In this document: positions 1 through 6,340 of the stretch, one piece after another
Numbering within the stretch: position 1 is the first letter of the stretch
How the letters are laid out: each line of letters begins with the position of its first letter
From: Porticoccaceae bacterium
GTDB lineage: Bacteria; Pseudomonadota; Gammaproteobacteria; Pseudomonadales; Porticoccaceae
NCBI GenBank assembly: GCA_023228865.1
Contig: JALOAH010000105.1
Location: 1 to 11,868 of the forward strand
Direction: 5' to 3'
Length of the DNA: 11,868 nt
The notes under the pieces: generated by a model
What the model was told of the DNA's origin: nothing
The model's database searches: none
What the model saw: only the letters and a program-made list of their open reading frames with translations
Made by a program: the position numbers and the translations under genes

Positions 1-2
1 AT

Positions 3-284
3 ATTCCATTTGGTTTACTGGATTATGCCCAGCTGGTGGACTGGACAGGGCGCGCGGTAAGGGACGACAAGCGTGGAGCCATTGCTACAACCCTTCCCCA
101 CATCCTGCAACGGCTCGGCATCACCCCGCAAGACTGGCTGATGACCTGCTGCCATATCGAGAATCGCTTTGGCCGAGCCATTGGTCACCCAGCCAAAATC
201 GCGGCACTTTGCCAACGAATAGGCCAGCGGTGGATACAGGGTATCCGTCAATGCCGGAGCCTTTACTCATTGGAAGCCACGTAA
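3..284 (+). CDS. C-terminal part of an IS200-like / REP-associated transposase-family protein (cut by window edge)
   Basis: The frame is open from the window edge and ends with TAA at 282-284, giving about 93 residues with no visible start. Residues such as LLDYAQLVDWTGRAVRDDKR, then ILQRLGITPQDWL and ENRFGRAIGHPAKI, match from memory the C-terminal part of a family of about 320-residue Y1-transposase-like proteins common in marine and soil gammaproteobacteria. Their N-terminal HUH/Tyr domain would lie outside the window, so the catalytic residues cannot be checked. The gene runs on the opposite strand to all the cassettes and has no attC at its 3' end, so it is probably not cassette cargo but a gene bordering the array. 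Such proteins are single-stranded-DNA transposase relatives, and activity cannot be judged from this fragment. The family call is fairly secure; the exact subfamily is not. Confidence 0.72.
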   Translation: MPFGLLDYAQLVDWTGRAVRDDKRGAIATTLPHILQRLGITPQDWLMTCCHIENRFGRAIGHPAKIAALCQRIGQRWIQGIRQCRSLYSLEAT

Positions 285-505
285 CCACCGTTTCTCCGCA
301 CTAATGATCACTATGCCCTTGGGGTAGGCCAGCTCCTGGAAGACCATCTTGGCACGCCGCTTGTGTCTTGGAATAACGAAGGGCTTGACTACTGCTTCCC
401 CAAACTATGGGTGTCCTTGACTTGTCTTTGTGAATGGCTATTCGCCGCCGAAAGCTGAGGCCCGGAGCGTCTCCCATCCATAGCCCGCGGCCAACCGCAA
501 CTCGC
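285..505. other. Remnant region between the transposase end and mph; no clear gene
   Basis: These 221 bases hold no convincing gene. On the plus strand the frame of the upstream transposase stays open after its stop from 285 to 458 (57 codons), with a protein-like composition (for example QLLEDHLGTPLVSWNNEGLDY), but it has no ATG, so at most it is a decayed fragment. On the minus strand a core-like GTTATTCC (369-376) is preceded by a possible R''-like GAATAGCC (436-443). The arms between them do not fold as well as the other attC sites here. This may be the ruined end of the array, where the attC of the mph cassette was lost or rearranged. Confidence 0.35.
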
Positions 506-1407
506 CTATCCCACACCAAGCTGGACTTTGGCTACCGAAAGGTGTTGCCCGTCGCCCGTGCTGATCGCAAAGATACCGTACTTGATCGGCGAAGCGGCGT
601 ATCGTTCCTTGATGTGCTCAACCATGGCGGGCCAGGTACGGCCGCCAGCGAGTTCATAGGCGGCAACGAGTCGCTCCAGGCTCGGTGGACCGAAGGCCGC
701 GAGATGGCCTGCAAAGTCGATGGACGGGTCGCTGATTTCCGCCTCCGTCCAGTCGATCACACCGCTAACCCGTGCGTCGGCCGCAGCGGTGACATGCCCG
801 ACGTAGAGATCGCCATGGGTGAGAACCGAGAAATCAGGCCAGAGTTTGTCATTGTCCAGCCAGCGCCGGCACCGCTCTTCCAAATCACTGGCGATGCCAA
901 TCTCCTGCTTCACGCGCTCCATGTCCTGGTGAACCTTGAGCCGTACTTCTTCCGGAGATGAAGCGGGTATGTCAAACGCCATCGCTTCCGCCACAGGTGC
1001 CCCGCGCAACGCCACGAGCACCTCTGCGAAGCTTGTCACATAAGTTTCGGCCTCCGGATCTATGTTCCAGGTAACAGCATGGGTCTCGGCGTCGAAAACG
1101 AGCGCCATGGGATCCGTCAACATGGGGTACGCCACCAGGTCAGGGCTCCGTACCTGCCAGTCCGGACCTCGATTGGAAGCCAGCGCCTCACAAAATCCAA
1201 GATTTGTGCTTCTCGTTCGATCCTGGGCTGCACGTCGTCTCGACGGGGAATCCTGAGAACCCAGCGCCGCCCCGCCGCGTCCGTCGCAAACCCAACCCGA
1301 AAGTCGAGTCCCGTCTCGTTGAACGCTACAGCACCCGTCAGGTACAAACCATGCCGCGCGGCCAGTGCAAGCGTATCGGTGGCAAGCTTTGCGGAATCGT
1401 TTCTCAT
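506..1407 (-). pseudogene. mph: Macrolide 2'-phosphotransferase (Mph family), frameshifted; cassette C11
   Basis: Mph enzymes transfer a GTP gamma-phosphate to the 2'-OH of the macrolide amino sugar in the cytoplasm and inactivate the drug. The start is ATG at 1405-1407. The N-terminal part (LALAARHGLYLTG, then RRWVLRIPRRDDV, the nucleotide lysine-loop region) and the C-terminal part lie in different frames. They join near 1162-1167, where the minus strand reads GTC CGG although the family needs a V-P-D-W turn, so one C appears to be missing. With that base restored the product is 300 residues, close to MphA length. The catalytic HGDLYVGH sits at about residue 198 and the metal-binding IDW aspartate at about 219. 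The start lies only 7 nt inside the cassette, so no good ribosome site is seen. It is the most distal cassette and lacks a clear attC. The family is certain; whether the frameshift is decay or a sequencing error cannot be told. Confidence 0.85.
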
Positions 1408-1410
1408 TGG

Positions 1411-1482
1411 ATAACCACCAGTTCAAGGGGCCGCGGAACGCGGTCCCTGTAAGCGAAGCGAGCGATTTGAACCGTTTGTTAT
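1411..1482 (-). other. attC site of cassette C10 (GFA-like)
   Basis: Read on the minus strand, the 72-bp site begins ATAACAAACGGTTCAA and ends TTGAACTGGTGGTTAT, near-complementary arms with AAC and GTT cores. The centre holds TCGCTCGCTTCGC and a short GC-rich hairpin. The crossover (G^TTATCC) is between 1415 and 1414. The outer ends of cassette C10 (TTGAAATATAAC and its complement at its start) agree over 12 bp. Confidence 0.9.
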
Positions 1483-1485
1483 ATT

Positions 1486-1884
1486 TCAACTGAGCATGGG
1501 CTCGTCCTCATGCAGTTTTACCCATTCAGCTTTATTGGAAGTGTAAACCTGAATCTGAGGAGCTAGGTTTTTGGAGTAGATATCCAGCGAACCTAAAGCC
1601 AGAACGACATTGCCGTCAAAGTGCTTTCCGTTTACAAGAAATGCTGCTGTCCCGCAATGCGAGCAGAAGTTTTTGCTGGACTTTTCGTTGGCTTGATATT
1701 TGATTATTTTCTCTTTTCCCTGAGTTATAGAATACTGCTCGGCAGGGACTACAACCCAAGTGCTGTAGTCAGCTCCTTGCAGCTTTCGGCAATTCCCGCA
1801 ATGGCATTTGACCACTGTCTTGACTGGTAGTGAAAACTCCCATTGAACGCTACCGCAATGACATCTTCCTTTCTCTGCATTCAC
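1486..1884 (-). CDS. GFA-domain (glutathione-dependent formaldehyde-activating enzyme-like) zinc protein; cassette C10
   Basis: The 132-residue protein has the complete cysteine pattern of the GFA/CENP-V fold: C8-x-C10, C27-x-C29-x2-C32 in KCHCGNCRKLQG, and C74-x2-C77 in NFCSHCGT. In the family these bind two zinc ions. A few members bind glutathione-formaldehyde adducts, but most are of unknown substrate, so only a general small-molecule or thiol-adduct role is inferred. I chose a GTG start at 1882-1884 because AAAGGAG lies 8 nt upstream; the nearby ATG at 1878-1880 is in another frame. The stop is 4 bases from its attC. It is one cassette, with its own ribosome site, between the mph and the n-acetylglutamate-synthase-like cassettes. 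The fold is certain; the function is not known. Confidence 0.9.
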   Translation of the reverse strand: MNAEKGRCHCGSVQWEFSLPVKTVVKCHCGNCRKLQGADYSTWVVVPAEQYSITQGKEKIIKYQANEKSSKNFCSHCGTAAFLVNGKHFDGNVVLALGSLDIYSKNLAPQIQVYTSNKAEWVKLHEDEPMLS

Positions 1885-1904
1885 TCTGAATGCTCCTTTG
1901 AAAT

Positions 1905-1980
1905 ATAACGTTTGGTTAAAGGGCTGTCTTTAGCCGGTCCCAGTGAGTGAGTGTAGCAAACGATTTGAACCTCTTGTTAG
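1905..1980 (-). other. attC site of cassette C9
   Basis: The minus-strand site begins CTAACAAGAGGTTCAAATCG and ends CCTTTAACCAAACGTTAT, 76 bp, with the AAC and GTT cores intact. The stop codon of the C9 gene (TAA, 1977-1979) is part of the R'' core. The crossover lies between 1909 and 1908. The GGTTCAAATCG-x-T-x-GC arm resembles that of the neighbouring C10 attC. Confidence 0.88.
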
Positions 1981-2323
1981 AAATCGTCGCCGAACTCCTC
2001 AATTTCAGACACACCTTCCGACTGATCTCCGGTAAACCATTTCCAGCTTTCTTTGAGAATGACTTTCCCATCGACGCTCTGTTGGGGAGCCGACCTACAC
2101 CGACCAGCCATAAGCTCACCATTGACGTTCTCATGGTGATACAGGAATTCCAGACTACCATCTGGCAGAACTTTTCTTGAAGGTGTCCTTTTACAATGCC
2201 ACCACCTGAGTAATCTGCCCAGACCTGATCTCCGCTCTGATGGTAATGAAAGCGGGTAGCCTCGCCAACCTCGCCGTTATCGGAGTTTGTTCTTCCTCGA
2301 AAAACACGGTTGTCGTAATTCAT
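1977..2323 (-). pseudogene. Small conserved protein often annotated 'n-acetylglutamate synthase', frameshifted; cassette C9
   Basis: The first part, from ATG at 2321-2323, reads MNYDNRVFRGRTNSDNGEVG, then TRFHYHQSGD and YSGGGIVKGHL. The rest continues in another frame as KVLPDGSLEFLYHHENVNGE, LMAGRCRSAP, SWKWFTGDQS and IEEFGDDF, ending at TAA 1977-1979. Joined, this is a 115-residue protein of a widespread small family. The usual label n-acetylglutamate synthase is probably a misannotation, as nothing resembles the GNAT or kinase folds of real NAGS. The break is near 2178-2183 (plus-strand cttgaagg), where one base appears to be missing. The ribosome site AGGG, 6 nt before the ATG, is made by the core site GTTAGGG itself. 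Either the gene is decayed or there is a sequencing error. Confidence 0.75.
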
Positions 2324-2330
2324 AAAAACC

Positions 2331-2402
2331 CTAACACTTGGCACGTGCCAGTTTGGAGCCGCAGCGCGGCGGAAAAACGGTCACTGTGCGGCCACTGGTT
2401 AT
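2331..2402 (-). other. attC site of cassette C8
   Basis: On the minus strand it begins ATAACCAGTGGCCGCAC and ends GTGCCAAGTGTTAG, with arms that pair (ATAACCAGTGGC against CTAACACTTGGC) and a GC-rich centre. The length is 72 bp. The crossover is between 2335 and 2334. The C8 gene's TAA stop (2399-2401) lies inside the R'' core. Confidence 0.88.
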
Positions 2403-2998
2403 ATCTCGTTTGCACGGCGAGATGAAACATAGTCTCGCCACTCGCTAAGAACGCGGCTGCGGGCATCGAACTCTCTGGCATGCTGTAATGCCCGAAATGT
2501 CTCTATATACTTCTTCCGAATGTTCGCGAAGAGTTCATCCTCGAACTGCGCTTTAACCCATTCCCGTTCCTGATTCGTCGGCTCGTCCAGGAATTCCTCA
2601 ATTTCCTCGATGTAGTCCGGCTGCGCCCTGCTGGACGAGTGCCACATGTCTTGCTTTGGCAATGGCCGCGAAAACAGATAGGGAAGCATATAGATATTGC
2701 TCAACATCGCATTCAGAAGATAATTTCGCGCCTTTTCCAAAGTGCCCACACGGTAGTACGCTAATGCGGCATATAGAAGGAATGCAGGCTCTCCAACGTC
2801 ATCGGGAAATTCCTGCTCAAACCATTCGATAAATTCAGCTGCTTTCTCTGGAGCACCGCTAAGAATGAAGAAGACACAAACACGGTAACGCTTCCCCGAC
2901 CCATCTGAAATCGCGCCGAACTTCTCCTTTTCTTTGAGAAGCTCTCTTCGTGCCCGGCTGGCACGGTCGCGATACCTTTTCTGCTTATCGGTTAGCAC
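2399..2998 (-). CDS. Uncharacterised TPR-like protein; cassette C8
   Basis: This 199-residue soluble protein has no signal peptide and no membrane segment. Its N-terminus is strongly basic (KQKRYRDRASRARRELLKEK, residues 5-24). Residues about 38-110 look like paired helices of the tetratricopeptide type (GAPEKAAEFIEWFEQEFPDD, then LLYAALAYYRVGTLEKARNY). The C-terminal half is acidic and helical (IEEIEEFLDEP). No catalytic motif is seen. A protein-binding or adaptor role is a guess from the fold only. I chose the GTG start at 2996-2998 because GAGG lies 7 nt upstream. The stop overlaps its attC, as in most cassettes here, and the gene stands alone with no partner. Confidence 0.8.
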   Translation of the reverse strand: MLTDKQKRYRDRASRARRELLKEKEKFGAISDGSGKRYRVCVFFILSGAPEKAAEFIEWFEQEFPDDVGEPAFLLYAALAYYRVGTLEKARNYLLNAMLSNIYMLPYLFSRPLPKQDMWHSSSRAQPDYIEEIEEFLDEPTNQEREWVKAQFEDELFANIRKKYIETFRALQHAREFDARSRVLSEWRDYVSSRRANEI

Positions 2999-3016
2999 AG
3001 ATCTACCTCAAGAGAT

Positions 3017-3072
3017 ATAACGCCTGAATTAAGCCGCGCCGCGAAGCGGCGTCGGCTTGAATGAATTGCTAT
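3017..3072 (-). other. attC site of cassette C7, with altered R'' core
   Basis: This compact 56-bp site ends in an intact GGCGTTAT (crossover between 3021 and 3020). It contains a strong GACGCCGCTTCGCGGCGC hairpin and arms TCAAGCC / GGCTTAA. The R'' side reads ATAGCAATTC where ATAACAATTC is expected, an A-to-G change inside the normally invariant AAC triplet. The same change turns the C7 stop from TAA to TAG. It is the same attC family as the C6 site, without that site's central insertion. Confidence 0.83.
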
Positions 3073-3860
3073 GAAGCTGTTCCAAGGCACCCCAACGCCC
3101 TGCGGATTGCTTCTTCCACAGGGAAAATTGGGTGTGCCACTTCCTGCTGGACATAGAGATCCTTCTTCGGAGAAATTGGAGGTTGAGCCATGAATCTCGG
3201 GCCATGCCCGCGATTTGTTTGCGCTGCATGCACCAAGAACGGATGGCAGAGATAGACAGTTCCAGCCTCGCCAGTGGCAACAACCTCGCCGCATGATGCT
3301 GTGGATGTAAGGTCCAGTGATCGCAATGCGACACCCGCATCACCCGATGGCTCCAATAGTCTTGCTACCACCGTATGTGAACCGACCCGAATTCGCGTCG
3401 GGGCATCCAACTCGCCAACATCGGAGAATAGAAAGAGCGCGAGCAACGCGCGCCCCTTTGAATTGACGTTTACGCGCCATGACAGAAAATCATCAGCTGT
3501 CGAATCGGGGCCGGCGAAGCTCGCGTCCACATGCCAGCCCGTATCCCCCGTATCTGAATCTGCGGGGAAACGTATCGGAAATGTTCCAAGCCCACTCATC
3601 GGCACCCACTGCCCCGGACCGATCAACTGGTTATATGCGCTCTGCAGCACCGGCGTATTCGCCGCCCTTATAAAAGGGGGGTCGTGATAGCCATTGAGCC
3701 AGACGACGGGCCTTGCCCAGGTCTTTGAATCGAATTGGCTGTGACCCATGTCCCGCCAAAGAATTTCTCGGCCTTGATCCGCCCATTCTTTAGGGAAGGC
3801 GCGATCAAGGCAGATATATCCGTCGGTGATGAATTGCTCGACTTGCTGACTGGAAAGCAC
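3069..3860 (-). CDS. Phytanoyl-CoA dioxygenase (PhyH) family Fe(II)/2-oxoglutarate oxygenase; cassette C7
   Basis: PhyH-family enzymes use Fe(II), O2 and 2-oxoglutarate to hydroxylate or otherwise oxidise small substrates. The 263-residue protein shows the expected facial triad, HVD at residues 110-112 (GWHVDASF) and H211 in CHPFLVHAAQTNRGHGPRF, with R222 eleven residues later as the likely 2-oxoglutarate anchor. An alternative ligand is H206. The N-terminus (QQVEQFITDGYICLDRAFP) is typical of the family. The substrate cannot be predicted: members act on lipids, antibiotics, osmolytes and phosphonates, and there are no pathway neighbours. Start ATG 3858-3860 follows a weak ribosome site. The stop TAG (3069-3071) lies in the attC. 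The length is normal and the frame is intact. Confidence 0.9.
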   Translation of the reverse strand: MLSSQQVEQFITDGYICLDRAFPKEWADQGREILWRDMGHSQFDSKTWARPVVWLNGYHDPPFIRAANTPVLQSAYNQLIGPGQWVPMSGLGTFPIRFPADSDTGDTGWHVDASFAGPDSTADDFLSWRVNVNSKGRALLALFLFSDVGELDAPTRIRVGSHTVVARLLEPSGDAGVALRSLDLTSTASCGEVVATGEAGTVYLCHPFLVHAAQTNRGHGPRFMAQPPISPKKDLYVQQEVAHPIFPVEEAIRRALGCLGTAS

Positions 3861-3893
3861 AGACTATTGGTCCTCGCTTCTCTTTGTAGCCGT

Positions 3894-4001
3894 ATAACGC
3901 CTACGTTAAACCGCACCGCGTAGTGGAGTCAAGAACATGGCAAGCTGCACCTGCCATGTGTTTGGCGCAACGAAACGGTGTCGGCTTGAACGCATTGTTA
4001 G
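3894..4001 (-). other. attC site of cassette C6, enlarged by a central hairpin
   Basis: At 108 bp it is the longest attC here. Its outer arms (CTAACAATGCGTTCAAGCCG on the R'' side; TTTAACGTAGGCGTTAT on the R' side) belong to the same family as the C7 site. The extra length is a central stretch holding the perfect 8-bp inverted repeat ACATGGCA / TGCCATGT (about 3936-3960). The crossover is between 3898 and 3897. The C6 stop codon TAA (3998-4000) is in the R'' core. Confidence 0.87.
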
Positions 4002-4354
4002 GTAGCTGAGTCAAATCTCTCAACTGCCATTCTTGCCGCGTCACGTACGGAAAGCCAACCTGGATCTTGCTGCCAATCTGGCCATTCTCGGGACAAGTTT
4101 GGAAGATGCTGCTCGAACACACGGTGGAACTCGGCGAGAACGGCCAGTTCAGCGCTGGAAAAACACTTTATCCACTCTCGCTGCCCACGATCCCATGTCT
4201 CCTGCGGGTGCTTGGGAGGACAGATCTTTTCCGCAGGAAAGTAGAGGTCATTGAACCAACCGCAGATGAGCACATTTGGCCCAACTATTTCATTGAGATT
4301 GGCGAGATCATCAAGGTGTTCGCGGATTGATGCGTGGTAAGCGAGTTGTCCCAT
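3998..4354 (-). CDS. Uncharacterised 118-residue protein; cassette C6
   Basis: I do not assign a function. The protein is small, soluble and mixed alpha/beta in character, rich in Trp and acidic residues. Recognisable stretches are YHASIREHLDDLANLNEIVG, then ICGWFNDLYFPAEK, then WDRGQREWIKCFSSAELAVL, and WQQDPGWLSVRDAARMAVER near the end. I remember similar orphan proteins from integron cassettes and environmental genomes but cannot confirm this without a search. The ATG at 4352-4354 is only about 13 nt from the recombination point, so the leader is nearly absent and the ribosome site, if any, is the AGGCG of the core site GTTAGGCG. The frame is intact, and start and stop both abut attC sites as in a minimal cassette. 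Confidence 0.78.
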   Translation of the reverse strand: MGQLAYHASIREHLDDLANLNEIVGPNVLICGWFNDLYFPAEKICPPKHPQETWDRGQREWIKCFSSAELAVLAEFHRVFEQHLPNLSREWPDWQQDPGWLSVRDAARMAVERFDSAT

Positions 4355-4360
4355 AGTCGC

Positions 4361-4434
4361 CTAACGTCGCGACGTGGGGCTGCCGAAACGCAGCGAAGCC
4401 GAGTGTAGGTAGTCCCGCACCATTGCCTTGTCAT
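4361..4434 (-). other. attC site of cassette C5, with altered R'' core
   Basis: The 74-bp minus-strand site runs from ATGACAAGGCAATGG to GCGACGTTAG. The R' core is intact (crossover between 4365 and 4364), but the R'' side reads CATGACAAGG where CATAACAAGG is expected from the start of the cassette, an A-to-G change in the conserved AAC. The body, including GGCTGCCGAAACGCAGCG and GTGTAGG read on the plus strand, is closely similar to the C4 site. Confidence 0.82.
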
Positions 4435-4498
4435 GGCTTTTCAATGTTGCTGGCGAGTGATGCATGCTCGGCAAGCTCCGCATTTATAAAGGCCGCAA

Positions 4499-5050
4499 TC
4501 ATTGATCGATAGACGGCCTCGGTGTTGATTCACGCAGCCGCTCTTTTACCCACTGAAGGGCAAGCTTTTCTTGATCTTTTACAAAAGAATCCTTTCCGTC
4601 CATGTACGCATCCATGTCGTGCGAGTACTCTTTGGCAAGGCGTGCCTTTAACTCACCGTATTGCGACGCAACAATGGGATGCGAGCGCATGTAATCTCGA
4701 AATGCCAGATGCCGCGCAACATCCGAAACGCCTGCTTTGAACGCATGTATCTGGTGTGTTCGCACACCACTGCTGTTGTCTCGGTGATAGTAGCGGCGGC
4801 CGGGGATACCAAACTCACCCATTACCTCATAACCAAGTGCTTCAAACTCCATTGCCCTTTCGTCAAGGGCGTCAAGCGACTCGACTTCCAACAAAATGTC
4901 GATGATCGGCTTTGCCTTGATACCAGGGATAGACGTGCTACCAATGTGATGTATGCACACAAGTGTGTTGCCAGCGGCTTTGGAAACGTCCTTAGCCTCA
5001 TCATTGTAGGCCACCAGCCAATCAGAATCGTAATCAACCACGCGGATCAT
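4499..5050 (-). CDS. GrpB family (UPF0157) nucleotidyltransferase-fold protein; cassette C5
   Basis: The 183-residue protein matches the GrpB/UPF0157 family, which has the DNA polymerase beta-like nucleotidyltransferase fold. Key motifs are IHHIGSTSIPGIKAKPIIDI (residues 33-52, with GST at 37-39 and the acidic D51), GRRYYHRDN (84-92) and HLAFRDYMRSHP (114-125). Members are common in cassettes and on plasmids; some are fused to dephospho-CoA kinase, but the reaction of the stand-alone form is not established. I start at ATG 5048-5050 because AGGAGAACG lies directly upstream; a longer in-frame reading would run through the neighbouring attC. The stop TGA is followed by about 65 bases of cassette 3' sequence before attC, unlike the other cassettes, whose stops touch the site. 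Confidence 0.9.
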   Translation of the reverse strand: MIRVVDYDSDWLVAYNDEAKDVSKAAGNTLVCIHHIGSTSIPGIKAKPIIDILLEVESLDALDERAMEFEALGYEVMGEFGIPGRRYYHRDNSSGVRTHQIHAFKAGVSDVARHLAFRDYMRSHPIVASQYGELKARLAKEYSHDMDAYMDGKDSFVKDQEKLALQWVKERLRESTPRPSIDQ

Positions 5051-5067
5051 TCGTTCTCCTATATCGC

Positions 5068-5142
5068 ATAACGATGTAATGTGGAGCTGCCGAAACGCAG
5101 CACAGCGAAGTGTAGGCAGCCCCACACCATTGCCTTGTTAAC
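5068..5142 (-). other. attC site of cassette C4
   Basis: The 75-bp site is read on the minus strand from GTTAACAAGGCAATGG to CATCGTTAT. It shares most of its body with the C5 site. The crossover is between 5072 and 5071. The ends of C4 (AGCAGTTAAC and GTTAACTGCT) are complementary over 10 bp. The C4 stop TAA (5138-5140) lies in the core. Confidence 0.9.
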
Positions 5143-5554
5143 TGCTGATGCATTGATCACGGTCGAGAACCCAACAACGCTGATTGTTTGTAAATCCAAT
5201 ATGTTCATAGTACGAGTTTGCCGCTGGTGCAGCTATAAGGATTAGCTTGCATCTTGCGCCCAGCTGCTTTTGCGTAAGTTGCTGGAGCACTTTGCCGATA
5301 CCGGAACGCTGATAGTCGAGGTGTACAGCGAGATCGGACAAATAGCAGGCGTAATGGAAGTCCGCTACAGAGCGCGCCACACCAACCAATAGATCACCAT
5401 TCCAGGCTGTGACGATGAGATTGGAATTGCTGATCATGCCTCGCATGCAATCCAAATCGTCAACGGGCCTGCGTTCGGCCAAGGTCGATGCTTTTAGCAG
5501 ACCGACAAACTGACTGGCAGTAATTGGTTCATTTATCTTGTATTCGATGCTCAT
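5138..5554 (-). CDS. GNAT family N-acetyltransferase; cassette C4
   Basis: GNAT enzymes move an acetyl group from acetyl-CoA to an amine. The 138-residue protein shows motif A with the acetyl-CoA loop Q82-R-S-G-I-G-K88 after the strand LSDLAVHLDY, and the motif B ending YYEHIGF (115-121). The N-terminal part (YKINEPITASQFVGLLKAST) is the usual first strand and helix of small orphan GNATs. The start is ATG 5552-5554, four bases after AGGGA; an in-frame extension further upstream only reads through attC. Intact and of normal length. The substrate is unknown. Cassette GNATs include both drug-modifying enzymes and toxin-like ones, but this protein has no adjacent ribbon-helix-helix antitoxin, which argues against a toxin pair. 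Confidence 0.9.
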   Translation of the reverse strand: MSIEYKINEPITASQFVGLLKASTLAERRPVDDLDCMRGMISNSNLIVTAWNGDLLVGVARSVADFHYACYLSDLAVHLDYQRSGIGKVLQQLTQKQLGARCKLILIAAPAANSYYEHIGFTNNQRCWVLDRDQCISS

Positions 5555-5567
5555 ACGTTCCCTAGCA

Positions 5568-5645
5568 GTTAACGCTGCACGCGCAGCTTTGTAGTCGAGG
5601 CGAAGCGACAACGGAAAAGCTGTCGCTGTGCTTGGCCTTGTTAAG
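5568..5645 (-). other. attC site of cassette C3
   Basis: The minus-strand site begins CTTAACAAGGCCAAGC and ends GTGCAGCGTTAAC, with an inner stem built from CAGCGACAGCTTTTC and GTTGTCGCTTCG. The crossover is between 5573 and 5572. Cassette ends AGGCTTAAC and GTTAAGCCT match over 9 bp. The C3 stop TAA (5641-5643) lies in the core. Confidence 0.85.
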
Positions 5646-6258
5646 CCTTTGCCATGAGATATGCACCTGCGCCAACCATAAAAATACCACCAGCAACTTT
5701 AACAGCTCGTTCTCCTTTGAACCTTCTGGCAAATGATACGACTCTCATTGCAGAATATGCATAACCCAATTTGACGCCACCAACCGCGACTATGGTAAAA
5801 ACAATAATTATTGCTATATCCGAAGTCTTGATCGTGGCCAGATCGACAAAAGCGGGAAACAGGCTCGCATAGAAAAATATCGCCTTCACATCACCAAGAG
5901 TGAGGGTTAATCCAGAGAGAAAACTTGCCAATAATGTCGATGCTGACCGTCCAGGAGCCTCTACTCGCGATGACGGTTTCGATTTTAAAAGGCTTATACC
6001 GAACCAGATCAGGTACGCGCCCGCCAAATACTCCAGAATCAAGAATAAGCTGCCCATCACTTCGGCTAATGCAGCCATTCCAAGAACAGTAAGAAAAACA
6101 AAAACGAGATCACCGACTACGATTCCGGCCGCAACAGCAGCGCCGTTTAAAAATCCGGCTGTCGAAGATCGAGCAACAACCAAGGCGACGCCAGTGCTCG
6201 GGACGATCGCCAAAACCGTCATCACGGTAAACAGAACTATTATCTCAACCAGACTCAT
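5641..6258 (-). CDS. LysE/RhtB family transporter; cassette C3
   Basis: The 205-residue protein is highly hydrophobic, with about six membrane helices (for example residues 4-25, 38-62, 66-90, 108-130, 145-168 and 185-203) separated by a charged cytoplasmic loop LLKSKPSSRVEAPGRSA. Family members export amino acids or related small molecules across the inner membrane using the proton gradient. The first helix carries VPSTG where many homologues have PGP, and the signature segment LSGLTLTLGDVKAIFFYASLFPAF is clear. The substrate is not predictable. Start ATG 6256-6258 has no good Shine-Dalgarno sequence in its short 18-base leader. A membrane exporter is a common cassette cargo. Frame intact. 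Confidence 0.9.
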   Translation of the reverse strand: MSLVEIIVLFTVMTVLAIVPSTGVALVVARSSTAGFLNGAAVAAGIVVGDLVFVFLTVLGMAALAEVMGSLFLILEYLAGAYLIWFGISLLKSKPSSRVEAPGRSASTLLASFLSGLTLTLGDVKAIFFYASLFPAFVDLATIKTSDIAIIIVFTIVAVGGVKLGYAYSAMRVVSFARRFKGERAVKVAGGIFMVGAGAYLMAKA

Positions 6259-6271
6259 AGCGATTCACAGG

Positions 6272-6340
6272 CTTAACGCCTTGCTCACCGGAAAATCGTG
6301 AGCGCAGCGAGTGATTTTTCCGTGTGCAGCAATTTGTTAT
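6272..6340 (-). other. attC site of cassette C2
   Basis: The 69-bp minus-strand site begins ATAACAAATTGCTGCACACG and ends GGTGAGCAAGGCGTTAAG. The arms TTGCTGCAC / GTGAGCAAG and GGAAAAATCAC / TGATTTTCC pair well. The crossover is between 6277 and 6276. Cassette ends AAGGTATAAC and GTTATACCTT match perfectly over 10 bp. The C2 stop TAA (6337-6339) is in the core. Confidence 0.92.

Noticed and set aside
434..961. Plus-strand open frame opposite mph
   Set aside because: It is a shadow of the macrolide phosphotransferase frame, with no recognisable protein.
5138..5554. GNAT of cassette C4 as a toxin of a toxin-antitoxin pair
   Set aside because: No ribbon-helix-helix antitoxin gene is present in the cassette; the GNAT fills it.
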